Source: Ch67 sp964491665
Lineage (GTDB): Bacteria > Pseudomonadota > Gammaproteobacteria > Pseudomonadales > Ketobacteraceae
Assembly (NCBI GenBank): GCA_964491665.1
Contig: CAZBII010000004.1
Coordinates: 6,782 to 70,781 of the forward strand
Reading direction: 5' to 3'
Length of the DNA: 64,000 bases
The stretch's first letter is position 1, and the number at the start of each line of letters is the position of its first letter. The translations under genes and the position numbers were made by a program. Of this stretch, positions 34,432 through 41,651 are shown piece after piece. The notes beneath the pieces were generated by a model. The model made no database searches. It saw only the letters and a program-made list of their open reading frames with translations, and was not told the DNA's origin.

Positions 34432-34754
34432 TGACAACTGTGAACCTGAACCTGCTGGCATCCCGATACGGCATCGACCGCGATGCTGTGGCGGTTTACG
34501 ACCTGGAAACCGGTGCGGTGACTGGGCCTGATGCCGGGCATGTCGGTAACATCATTGAGATGGCACAGAAGGAAGGCCACGCCAGCCCGATCCCGTGCAC
34601 CCATGTGCCCCTGCCACCGCCAGGGACTCCACTCACCCCGGCGCAACTGTCTGCCGTCCTGGCGTTTTTCTGGGATCTGTCTGCCACCGATCTGCCTGCG
34701 GCCGAATTCGAGGACAGCACCAGCTCTGACCCCCGCGTTACCCTGATCAACTGA
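34431..34754 (+). CDS. Small protein coupled to MuF gene, unknown (possible immunity protein)
   Basis: 107 residues; ATG shares its A with the MuF TAA. Residues 1-50 are beta/alpha (NLLASRYGIDRDAVAVYDLETG), then a Pro-rich segment (THVPLPPPGTPLTP) and an acidic end. In Mu the gene at this position is G, but the G-like virion protein here is found elsewhere (38119), so this is an extra gene. Immediate coupling downstream of an enzyme-tipped MuF protein is the place of an immunity protein in polymorphic-toxin loci. That role is a hypothesis only. Confidence 0.5.
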   Translation: MTTVNLNLLASRYGIDRDAVAVYDLETGAVTGPDAGHVGNIIEMAQKEGHASPIPCTHVPLPPPGTPLTPAQLSAVLAFFWDLSATDLPAAEFEDSTSSDPRVTLIN

Positions 34755-34986
34755 CCGACCGTCTGGGAGCCTCTGAGAGCCTCTGAGGCGGTTTGGCGCC
34801 CACTACCCCGCACCCTAAACCCCGCAACCGCCCTCTGAGCGTTTTTAAACGGGTTTTAAATGCGGTTGCAAATGGGGGCCTGGGTAGATAATCATACCCG
34901 AGAGCAAAATCAGCCAGTTACCCTGCCGCACCACAATCAAAGCCCTTTAATCCCACCTGCAGTGGCGCCCCCTTCAAACTGGCGCC
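34755..34986. other. Central 232-bp gap; candidate strong gyrase site
   Basis: No ORF is present. The gap lies at 49% of the prophage length, between the MuF cassette and the protease gene, which is where Mu has its strong gyrase site (between G and I). It contains a perfect tandem GAGCCTCTGA (34767-34786), an inverted pair GCAACCGC/GCGGTTGC (34824-34831 and 34862-34869) and GTTTTTAAACGGGTTTTAAA between them, then the late-promoter motif. The function is inferred from position. Confidence 0.45.
34939..34954 (+). promoter_or_regulatory. Putative late promoter element, copy 2 (protease/capsid module)
   Basis: AAAGCCCTTTAATCCC is identical to the copy at 46059-46074, including the preceding ATC. 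It is 32 bases before the protease ATG, the position of Mu promoter PI. TTTAAT may be the -10; Mor would bind upstream. Confidence 0.65.
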
Positions 34987-35952
34987 ATGAAGACGAACCG
35001 AACCGCCCACACCGCCATTGCTTTCAACTTCGAACTGTCAGAAGGCCAGTTGCCTGCCTGGTTGCTGCTGGTGCCGGCTGGCCGGTTCGCTGGCCGCGAT
35101 GGCCGCACCTGGATCAACTCCCAGCCCGATCAGGTGGTGGCTGCATTCAATGCCAGCCAGCGCGACATCGTGGTGGACCTGGAGCATGCCGCCGAACTGA
35201 AGGCGCCGAAGGGCGAAGCCGCCCCGGCGCAGGCATGGATCACCGCCCTGGAAAACCGCGATGGTGCGATCTGGGGCCAGGTGGATTACACCGAGCCGGG
35301 CCGCGCCCTGATCGAGTCCCGGCAATACCGCTACTACAGCCCCGCTTTTCACTTCGATTCCGAGGGCGTCATCTGGTCGATGGCGTCGGTGGGATTGACC
35401 AACAAGCACAACCTTTATCTGCCAGCCCTCAATCACCAAGGAGACCCCGCCATGAAACTGGCGCTCGCAATCGCATTGGCCCTGGGCCTGAACCACGAAA
35501 CTGCCACTGAAGATGATGCGGTGGCCGCCATCAAGAAACTGCAGACCGATCGGGAAACCGCGCTGAATGCGCAGAAGGCGCCTGACCTGAATCTGTATGT
35601 GCCCCGCGCCGACTATGACCTGCAGCTGCAGAAGGCGACGAATGCCCAGCAGGAACTGGATCAGATCAAGAAAGGCCAGAGCGAAGCCGAAATCACTGCT
35701 GAAGTGGATGCCGCCGTGAAGGCTGGCAAGGTGGCGCCGGCCAGTCGTGATGTGTATCTGGCGATCTGTCGTCAGGATGGCGGCCTGGAGAATTTCCGCA
35801 AGCTGGTGGCTGCGTCCCCGGTGATCGCCAAGGACAGCGGCCTGGATGATCAAGACCCCGGCAAGCAGGGCGTTGCGCTGAATGGCGAGATGGCGACCGT
35901 GGCCGCGCTGTTCGGCAACACCGCCGACGACATCAAAAAATTCGGCGCCTGA
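34987..35952 (+). CDS. Phage I-like prohead protease with scaffold domain (Mu gpI)
   Basis: 321 residues. The N-terminal protease part has LVPAGRFAGRDGRTW, VVDLEHAAELKAP and SRQYRYYSPAFHF, typical of gpI; the C-terminal 160 residues are coiled and charged, as a scaffold should be. The protease matures the prohead by clipping scaffold and itself. An internal start at 35452 would give the scaffold alone. It begins 32 bases after a late-promoter motif. Confidence 0.92.
   Translation: MKTNRTAHTAIAFNFELSEGQLPAWLLLVPAGRFAGRDGRTWINSQPDQVVAAFNASQRDIVVDLEHAAELKAPKGEAAPAQAWITALENRDGAIWGQVDYTEPGRALIESRQYRYYSPAFHFDSEGVIWSMASVGLTNKHNLYLPALNHQGDPAMKLALAIALALGLNHETATEDDAVAAIKKLQTDRETALNAQKAPDLNLYVPRADYDLQLQKATNAQQELDQIKKGQSEAEITAEVDAAVKAGKVAPASRDVYLAICRQDGGLENFRKLVAASPVIAKDSGLDDQDPGKQGVALNGEMATVAALFGNTADDIKKFGA
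35452..35952 (+). CDS. Internal-start scaffold protein (gpZ-like)
   Basis: ATG 35452 is in frame with the protease gene and has AAGGAG (35438-35443) eight bases upstream, much better than most internal Met codons. The 166-residue product would be the coiled scaffold domain only. Mu makes its scaffold gpZ in the same way from within gene I. In-vivo use is inferred. Confidence 0.6.
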   Translation: MKLALAIALALGLNHETATEDDAVAAIKKLQTDRETALNAQKAPDLNLYVPRADYDLQLQKATNAQQELDQIKKGQSEAEITAEVDAAVKAGKVAPASRDVYLAICRQDGGLENFRKLVAASPVIAKDSGLDDQDPGKQGVALNGEMATVAALFGNTADDIKKFGA

Positions 35953-35987
35953 TTTTTCATTCACCCTACTCATAACGAGGAACCACC

Positions 35988-36389
35988 ATGGCTTTGTCAA
36001 AAGACCGCCAAACCCCGATGCAGGACGGGGAAACGATTTCGGTGCCTGTTGCAGCCAACGCCGTCATCTATGCGGGCGCGCTGGTCGTGGCCACCGCCAC
36101 CGGCTTCGCCGCACCCGGCAGTGTTGCCACCACGCTGACCTATTTGGGACGAGCCGAAGAGTCGGTGAACAACACTGGCGGTGCCAACGCTGCCAAGTCC
36201 GTCGCCGTGCGCCGCAAGAAGGCTTTCTACTGGAAGAACCACGGCGCCGATCTGGTCACCCAGGCCAGCCTGGGCAAGGTCTGCTACATCGTCGACGACG
36301 AAACCGTGGCGGCAACCAACGGCGGCAACACCCGTTCCGCTGCCGGCGTTGTGGTCGGTCTGGATTCCGGCGGCGTCTGGGTCCAGTAA
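35988..36389 (+). CDS. Capsid-associated protein (decoration/head-fibre-like)
   Basis: 133 residues with a TAACGAGGA box. Beta-rich: ISVPVAANAVIYAGALVVATATGFAAPG, then TYLGRAEESVNNTGG and KVCYIVDDETVAATNGG, the pattern of DUF2190-type capsid decoration proteins. It lies between the scaffold and the major capsid gene, where such proteins are found in many phages. Confidence 0.75.
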   Translation: MALSKDRQTPMQDGETISVPVAANAVIYAGALVVATATGFAAPGSVATTLTYLGRAEESVNNTGGANAAKSVAVRRKKAFYWKNHGADLVTQASLGKVCYIVDDETVAATNGGNTRSAAGVVVGLDSGGVWVQ

Positions 36390-36425
36390 GCGGCAGTCAA
36401 CTTTCTCACGATCAGGAGCACAGCA

Positions 36426-37337
36426 ATGCTTATCAATAAAGCGGCCCTGGATGCCGTATTCACCAACCTGAAAACCAGCTTTAACAAGGCGTTTGATGCC
36501 ACCGAATCCAAGTGGCAAGAAATCGCCATGGAAGTTCCCAGCACGGGCGCCCAGAACGATTACAGCTGGCTGAGCAACTTCCCCAAAATGCGCAAGTGGA
36601 TTGGCGACAAGGTCGTCAAGTCGCTGGAGGCATTCAAGTACACCGTCGTGAACGACGACTGGGAAGTCACCGTCGAGGTTGAGCGCAACCACATCGAAGA
36701 CGATTCCCTGGGTATCTACGCCACCCAGGCCCAGGGCGCTGGCTTCTCCGCTGCACAGCTGCCGGATGAAATCGTATTCGACCTGGTCAACACCGCCTTC
36801 ACCAAGGCGTGTTTCGATGGCCAGTACTTCTGCGATACCGATCACCCCGTGGGCGATGGTGCCGGCGGTGTTGCATCGGTCAGCAACCGGGGCGCGGTGG
36901 CGTTGTCGGTCGCCAACCAGGCGGCGGTGATTGCCAGTTATGGCGCTGCCCGCACTGCCATGATGTCGTTCAAGGATGACGAAGGCCGTCCGCTGAACGT
37001 CACGCCGAACATTCTGCTGGTCGGCCCCGCGCTGGAAGCGATTGCCCTGGCCATCGTCAACAACGAGCGCCTGCAGGATGGCACCGTCAACCCCTACAAG
37101 GGCACTGCAAAAGTGGTGGTCAGCCCGCGCATCACCAGTGCTACTGCGTGGTTCCTGCTGGATACCACCAAGGCCGTGAAGCCGTTCATCTATCAGAAGC
37201 GCAAGGCGCCGGTGTTCGTGTCCCAGACCGATATGAGTTCGCCGGTTGTGTTCAGCCAGAAGAAGTTCCTGTTCGGTGCCGAAGCACGTGCGGCCGGTGG
37301 TTACGGCTTCTGGCAACTGTGCTACGGCACTCCGTAA
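36426..37337 (+). CDS. Major capsid protein (Mu gpT-like)
   Basis: 303 residues. The start LINKAALDAVFTNLKTSFNKAF, then WLSNFPKMRKWIGDKVV and VEVERNHIEDDSLG is diagnostic of Mu gpT. It folds as an HK97-type coat and is expected to be the most abundant virion protein. A GATCAGGAGCACAGC leader supplies the ribosome-binding site. Confidence 0.95.
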   Translation: MLINKAALDAVFTNLKTSFNKAFDATESKWQEIAMEVPSTGAQNDYSWLSNFPKMRKWIGDKVVKSLEAFKYTVVNDDWEVTVEVERNHIEDDSLGIYATQAQGAGFSAAQLPDEIVFDLVNTAFTKACFDGQYFCDTDHPVGDGAGGVASVSNRGAVALSVANQAAVIASYGAARTAMMSFKDDEGRPLNVTPNILLVGPALEAIALAIVNNERLQDGTVNPYKGTAKVVVSPRITSATAWFLLDTTKAVKPFIYQKRKAPVFVSQTDMSSPVVFSQKKFLFGAEARAAGGYGFWQLCYGTP

Positions 37338-37480
37338 TACCCCCTGCGAAGGCCGCTGCCTGCGTTCGCCGCTGTGCGCAGGTAGCTATGGCCAGAGGCG
37401 GCTTAACCATCGAACCTTGCTGGTGGATAGATGGGGATGGTGTAGGTAACCGGCGCCAATTTTCTAACTGGAGCACGATC

Positions 37481-37675
37481 ATGGCCAAGGCCGATACCAA
37501 AGAAGTTGTCATTCTGGAACTCCGCACCGCCCGCAAGGAAGGTTTCCGCCGCGCTGGACTGCATATCACCCGCGAAGGCATCGAAGTGCGCGCGGACTTG
37601 TTGACTGAAGAGCAGATCAAAGCGCTGCATGCAGAACCGATGATCATGGTCACCATGCGCGCCGAGCCGGCATAA
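37481..37675 (+). CDS. Mu gp35-like small protein (HI1506-related)
   Basis: 64 residues from ATG 37481 (TGGAG upstream). EVVILELRTARKEGFRRAGLHITREG is the typical start of the FluMu HI1506 family, and EEQIKALHAEPMIMVTM its end. An in-frame ATG at 37388 would add 31 residues with no similarity. The 143-base gap before it has no other gene. Probably a small head-completion protein. Confidence 0.75.
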   Translation: MAKADTKEVVILELRTARKEGFRRAGLHITREGIEVRADLLTEEQIKALHAEPMIMVTMRAEPA

Positions 37676-37696
37676 GCAGAAGCGAAGTAATCAGTC

Positions 37697-38119
37697 ATGC
37701 CATACGCAACCCAACAAGACATCATTGATCGCTACGGTAGCGACACGCTGCACATCGCTGCCGACCGCGACAATGACGGTGTGCTGGACACCGATGCGAT
37801 TACCCGCGCACTCGACGATGCCACTGCCGAAATCAATGTCTATGTTGGGGCGCGTTACGACCTGCCGCTGTCCACCGTGCCCACTGTGCTGGTCAAGCTG
37901 TGCGTGGATATCGCGCTGTATCAGCTGGCCACCGGCACAGCGGGCACGGATGAGCGGCGGCAGCGTTATGAAGATTCGATCGCACTTTTGAAAAAGGTGG
38001 CGACAGGTGAATTACAGCTGGGCCTGGATGCAGGCGCCAGCGATGACAATGCGGCAGAGGTTGAGCTGATTGGACCCAGCCGCATGTTCAACCGCAACAA
38101 CATGGGCGGATTGATCTGA
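37697..38119 (+). CDS. DUF1320 head-completion protein (Mu gp36-like)
   Basis: 140 residues starting YATQQDIIDRYGSDTLHIAADRD, with helices containing ITRALDDATAEINVYVGARYDLPL, the DUF1320 signature. It is taken as a head-tail connector (gp6-like adaptor). The stop shares bases with the next ATG. Confidence 0.88.
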   Translation: MPYATQQDIIDRYGSDTLHIAADRDNDGVLDTDAITRALDDATAEINVYVGARYDLPLSTVPTVLVKLCVDIALYQLATGTAGTDERRQRYEDSIALLKKVATGELQLGLDAGASDDNAAEVELIGPSRMFNRNNMGGLI

Positions 38120-38577
38120 TGGCTGGCACCGGGCTGGTCTTCGATCTGTCGGCACTGGCCAAGCGCGCCGGGCAGATCAAAGCCATGGCGGATTTCAATG
38201 CCGGTGCGTTGCTGGATGCCATCGGCCAGGAAGTGGCCGAGCAAACCCGCGACCGCCTGATGAATGAAAAGGAAAGCCCGGACGGTGTGCCCTGGGTTAA
38301 CTGGTCGGACAGTTATGCCGAAACGCGCCACAGCGGCAACAGCCTGCTGGTAGGTGATGGCCACCTGGCGGACAGCATGCAGCATGTGGTCAGCGGTGAC
38401 AGTGTCGAAGTGGGCAGCAACCTGGTGTATGCCGCCATTCATCATTTCGGTGGTGCCGAGGTGGGCATGGCGATTCCGGAGCGTCCGTATCTGGGATTGA
38501 GTGCCGCCAATGAAGACGACCTTACAGCATTGTTAAACGACTTTTTTACTGACCATTTAAATCGGGTGATGCGATGA
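38119..38577 (+). CDS. Phage virion morphogenesis protein (Mu gpG / P2 gpS-like)
   Basis: 152 residues. Signature: AIGQEVAEQTRDRLMNEKESPDGVPWVNWSDSY and YAAIHHFGG with IPERPYLGLS. This family (tail completion, Phage_tail_S) closes the head-proximal end of the tail. In Mu gene G lies before the protease; here it sits after gp36, a rearrangement relative to Mu. Confidence 0.92.
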   Translation: MAGTGLVFDLSALAKRAGQIKAMADFNAGALLDAIGQEVAEQTRDRLMNEKESPDGVPWVNWSDSYAETRHSGNSLLVGDGHLADSMQHVVSGDSVEVGSNLVYAAIHHFGGAEVGMAIPERPYLGLSAANEDDLTALLNDFFTDHLNRVMR

Positions 38578-39110
38578 CGCTGGATGGTGTGCAGGCAGCG
38601 ATTGTGACCAGGCTGGAAACCGAACTAGCCGGTGCCGCTGCATCTGTGCAAGGGCATCGCGGCCAGTTTGACAGCATGGACGAGATCCGGCGGCTGGCCA
38701 TCAAGAACCCTGCGGTGCTGGTGTCCTGCCGTGGATTTCGCAATCCGATGATGCTGGCCGTGGATGAGTTGCACGCCACGGTGCAGTGGGTTGTGTTTGT
38801 GCTCACGACAGATCGCCCCCAGTTGCCGCGCGGCCAGTCTGCAGCGGTGCTGGTGTCCGCCATCACAGCCGTGCTGGACGATCAGCGCTGGGGTGTCGAT
38901 GCTGGCGCGCCGGAGGATGTTGTGGGCCGCAACATCACGACCAATGAAATCGACAAGGCGGGCATCTGCCTGTGGTCGATCGCCTGGCTGCAGGCGGTGC
39001 CGATCGCCGAGCCGGTGGCCATCACCTATGAACGGTTGGCTGAAATCTTTGGCACCCATGTGCTGGGTAACGAAGACCAGGCAACCGACCTGATAACCAT
39101 TGACCAATGA
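38574..39110 (+). CDS. DUF1834 tail terminator-like protein (Mu gp37)
   Basis: 178 residues. GVQAAIVTRLETELAG, RLAIKNPAVLVSCRGFRNP and QWVVFVLTTDRP fit DUF1834. The family is thought to cap the tail tube next to the head. Overlaps both neighbours by 4 bases. Confidence 0.85.
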   Translation: MTLDGVQAAIVTRLETELAGAAASVQGHRGQFDSMDEIRRLAIKNPAVLVSCRGFRNPMMLAVDELHATVQWVVFVLTTDRPQLPRGQSAAVLVSAITAVLDDQRWGVDAGAPEDVVGRNITTNEIDKAGICLWSIAWLQAVPIAEPVAITYERLAEIFGTHVLGNEDQATDLITIDQ

Positions 39111-39121
39111 CAGGATCGACT

Positions 39122-39295
39122 ATGACCGATTTTCATATCAAGCCCGCTGACAACCGCCTGGTGCGTGATCCCGTCAGCGGCGCACCGCTGCGTGCGGATG
39201 GCGAAGTGAAACCGAAAAACAGTTACTGGTTGCGACGCCTGAAGGATGGTGATGTCGTCGTGGCTGATCAGAAAAAGCCGGTTAAAAAGGGGTAA
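39122..39295 (+). CDS. DUF2635 small tail protein (Mu gp38)
   Basis: 57 residues from ATG 39122 with CAGGA upstream; ATG 39107, overlapping the previous stop, is an alternative. IKPADNRLVRDPVSGAPLRADGE and SYWLRRLKDGDVV are typical of DUF2635, which always precedes the sheath gene in Mu-like phages. Function unknown. Confidence 0.85.
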   Translation: MTDFHIKPADNRLVRDPVSGAPLRADGEVKPKNSYWLRRLKDGDVVVADQKKPVKKG

Positions 39296-39298
39296 GCA

Positions 39299-40765
39299 AT
39301 GATTTCATTCGACGGTATTCCCGCCAACCTGCGCGTGCCAGGCGTGTTCATCGAGATCAATAACGATCTGGCGAACAGTGCGGTGGCAAATAAAAAGATT
39401 GTGGTGACCGGCCAGCAGTTGCCGTCAGGCAGTGCGGCGGCAGGTTCGCTGGTGCGCGTATCCAGCAAGGCGCAGGCCGATCAGCTGTACGGTCGTGGTT
39501 CGATGCTGGCCGCAATGCTGGCTATCATGCTGGACAACAACACCTACACCGAGATGTGGGCTGTGGGATTGGCCGATAATCCGGCCGGCGTTGCAGCCAG
39601 CGGCTACATCCGCTTTGTGGGAGCTGCCAGCCACAACGGCACCATCCGGGTGTACATCGGCGGCAAGACGGTTGCCGTGGGTGTGGCCGCTGGTACCACT
39701 GCCGCAACACTGGCCACCAACGTGGTGTCGGCCATCAACGCCAACAGCGAACTGCTGGTGACCGCTGCGGTGGATGGCGTGAACAATTATCAGGTCAACC
39801 TGACGGCCAAGAGCAAGGGCCTGGCCGGCAATGAGATCGTGACCGAAGTGCTGTATGAAGCAGCGTCCACGCCCAGCGCGCCAGCGATCACCATCAACCC
39901 GCTGGCTGGTGGCACCACCAATCCGGACATCGCGCCCTTCCTGACGGCGCTGGGTGACGAGTGGTGGCACTGGATCGCGTTTCCCTACAACGACGCCACC
40001 AGCTTGACCGCGCTGGAAACCGAGCTGGCCGATCGGTGGGGACCGATGCGTGGCAAACCGGGCCGCGCATTCATTTCGTATCGCGGCACGCATGGCGCCG
40101 CCAGCGCGTTCGGCAACGGCCGCAACTCGCACCTGGTGTGCTGCGTGCCGGCTGGTTCCAGCCTGCAGCCGTCCTATCTGTGGGCTGCCGCCAGTTGCGC
40201 GGTGGCCGCTGCCAGCTTGTCGGAAAACCCGAGCCGCCAGCTGCGCGGGCTGGCACTGCGCGGCATCCTGCCGCCGAACACCGAGGACCGCTGGACCGAC
40301 GCGGAGCGCAACGTGCACCTGTGGGATGGTATGTCCACCTACACGGTCGACAGCGCCGGTGTGGTACGCCTGGAGCGCGTGATCACCATGTACCAGGTCA
40401 ATGAATCTGGACTGGCCGACAACAGCTATCTGGATATCACCCTGCTGGAAACGCAGGACGCGGTGCGCTACGAGCAGCGCAAGCATCTGGCCAGCGTGTT
40501 TGCACGCTACGGCCTGGCCGCCGACGCGTCGGGCATTGCACCGGGTGTGCAGGTGGTCGATCCGAAACGCATCAAGGCGGAGCTGGGTGCGCTGTACCAG
40601 AACACGTTCATGCCCGCCGGCTGGTGCGAAGACTACGCTGGCTACATGGACAGCCTGCTGGTGGAAATCGATGCCAACGATCCAACCCGCGTCAATTTCC
40701 GCGACGTGCCCAACTACACCGCGCCGCTGTATGTGATCGCGGGCAAACAGCAATTCATCGTTTGA
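39299..40765 (+). CDS. Tail sheath protein (Mu gpL)
   Basis: 488 residues. FDGIPANLRVPGVFIEINNDLANSA is the N-terminus of contractile sheath proteins, and the C-terminal half has RQLRGLALRGILPPNTEDRWT, SLLVEIDANDPTRVNF and PLYVIAGKQQFIV. It makes the contractile outer layer, so the phage is a myovirus. Confidence 0.95.
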   Translation: MISFDGIPANLRVPGVFIEINNDLANSAVANKKIVVTGQQLPSGSAAAGSLVRVSSKAQADQLYGRGSMLAAMLAIMLDNNTYTEMWAVGLADNPAGVAASGYIRFVGAASHNGTIRVYIGGKTVAVGVAAGTTAATLATNVVSAINANSELLVTAAVDGVNNYQVNLTAKSKGLAGNEIVTEVLYEAASTPSAPAITINPLAGGTTNPDIAPFLTALGDEWWHWIAFPYNDATSLTALETELADRWGPMRGKPGRAFISYRGTHGAASAFGNGRNSHLVCCVPAGSSLQPSYLWAAASCAVAAASLSENPSRQLRGLALRGILPPNTEDRWTDAERNVHLWDGMSTYTVDSAGVVRLERVITMYQVNESGLADNSYLDITLLETQDAVRYEQRKHLASVFARYGLAADASGIAPGVQVVDPKRIKAELGALYQNTFMPAGWCEDYAGYMDSLLVEIDANDPTRVNFRDVPNYTAPLYVIAGKQQFIV

Positions 40766-40775
40766 GGATTTCACA

Positions 40776-41129
40776 ATGTCGCTGATTGCGAAAAAGGTCT
40801 ACATCGATCTGCCGGGACTGGGCCGCGTGTTCAACCTGCCGGGCGCGCGCTTTAAGCCCAAGGGTTTCAGCCGCCCCCCCGTGATCACGGACGTGGGCGT
40901 GGTGGGCTTCACCGAAGAGCACTCGGTGGGCGAGCTGACCATGGACATTGCGCACAAGCCCGGTCTGGATCTGGTTGCGCTGGGTAAACTAAAGGATTTT
41001 AACGTGCCGGTGCAAACCGATGGTGGCGACTTCTACATGATGACCGGCGCCTGGGTGGCGCAGGCGGTTGAAGCCAGCGACGGCAAGATCAGCGTGGTCA
41101 TCAACTCGAAAGACACCAACAAGGTTTGA
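40776..41129 (+). CDS. Tail tube protein (Mu gpM)
   Basis: 117 residues, directly after the sheath. KKVYIDLPGLGRVFNLPGARFKP at the start and beta-rich remainder (ELTMDIAHKPGLDLVALG; GGDFYMMTGAWV) fit the Mu-type tube family. Forms the inner tube for DNA passage. Confidence 0.92.
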   Translation: MSLIAKKVYIDLPGLGRVFNLPGARFKPKGFSRPPVITDVGVVGFTEEHSVGELTMDIAHKPGLDLVALGKLKDFNVPVQTDGGDFYMMTGAWVAQAVEASDGKISVVINSKDTNKV

Positions 41130-41131
41130 TT

Positions 41132-41524
41132 ATGGCTGCCCAGAAAATAACACTTAAAGATGGTTTCAAGGTGGGTGAAAAAACCTACCTTGAAGTTTCA
41201 CTGCGCAGCCTGACCGCTGGCGATGTCATGGATGCCAACCTGGACGCCGAGCGTCTGGAAATGGTGCCGCAGATGAACGCTGGCGGCCAGGTCACCGGCT
41301 ACGGGCCGGAATACGTGAAAAGCCCCACGCTGGTAGCGATGCACACCCTGCGTCGCCAGGTGTCGATTGTGGGCCTGCTGGAAGCGCCGCTGGAAATTGA
41401 AATGTTGCGCAAGCTGAGCCCCGACGACATCAACCTGTTGAGCCGCATTGCCAACGCAATGGACGCCGCCGATCTGGAGGCGATCACGCGGGGGCGATCT
41501 GATGGGGCTGGCGCATCGAGTTGA
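41132..41524 (+). CDS. Tail assembly chaperone (Mu gp41-like)
   Basis: 130 residues from ATG 41132. ITLKDGFKVGEKTYLEVSLRSLTAGDVMDA and LRRQVSIVGLLEAPLEIEMLRKLSPDDINLLS are typical of the gp41 chaperone family. It lies just before the tape-measure gene and is extended by a frameshift into a second ORF (next entry). It keeps the tape measure soluble during tail assembly. Confidence 0.9.
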   Translation: MAAQKITLKDGFKVGEKTYLEVSLRSLTAGDVMDANLDAERLEMVPQMNAGGQVTGYGPEYVKSPTLVAMHTLRRQVSIVGLLEAPLEIEMLRKLSPDDINLLSRIANAMDAADLEAITRGRSDGAGASS

Positions 41525-41651
41525 AAACCTGCTGAACGAGTTGTCACAGGTCTGCTGCTGGCCCCGCGCTGAAATCGTTAATCTTCCCCTCCGCCAGTTC
41601 TTCAGATTGGTGTTCACATGGCAAACGAACTCGAAACCAGCATCGTCTTAA
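41132..41651 (+). CDS. Frameshift-extended tail chaperone (gp41-42-like), predicted -2 shift
   Basis: Near the end of the chaperone gene codons read CGG GGG CGA, with GGGGG at 41490-41494. Slipping back two bases lets the P-site Gly tRNA re-pair fully with GGG. The ORF entered is open to 41651 and adds 52 residues (starting GDLMGLAHRVENLLNELS, with CWPRAEIVNLPLRQFF), giving about 173 residues in all. A chaperone pair joined by frameshifting is conserved before tape-measure genes, and Mu's is reported to use -2. The extension has no good start of its own and overlaps the tape-measure start by 34 bases. Confidence 0.7.
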
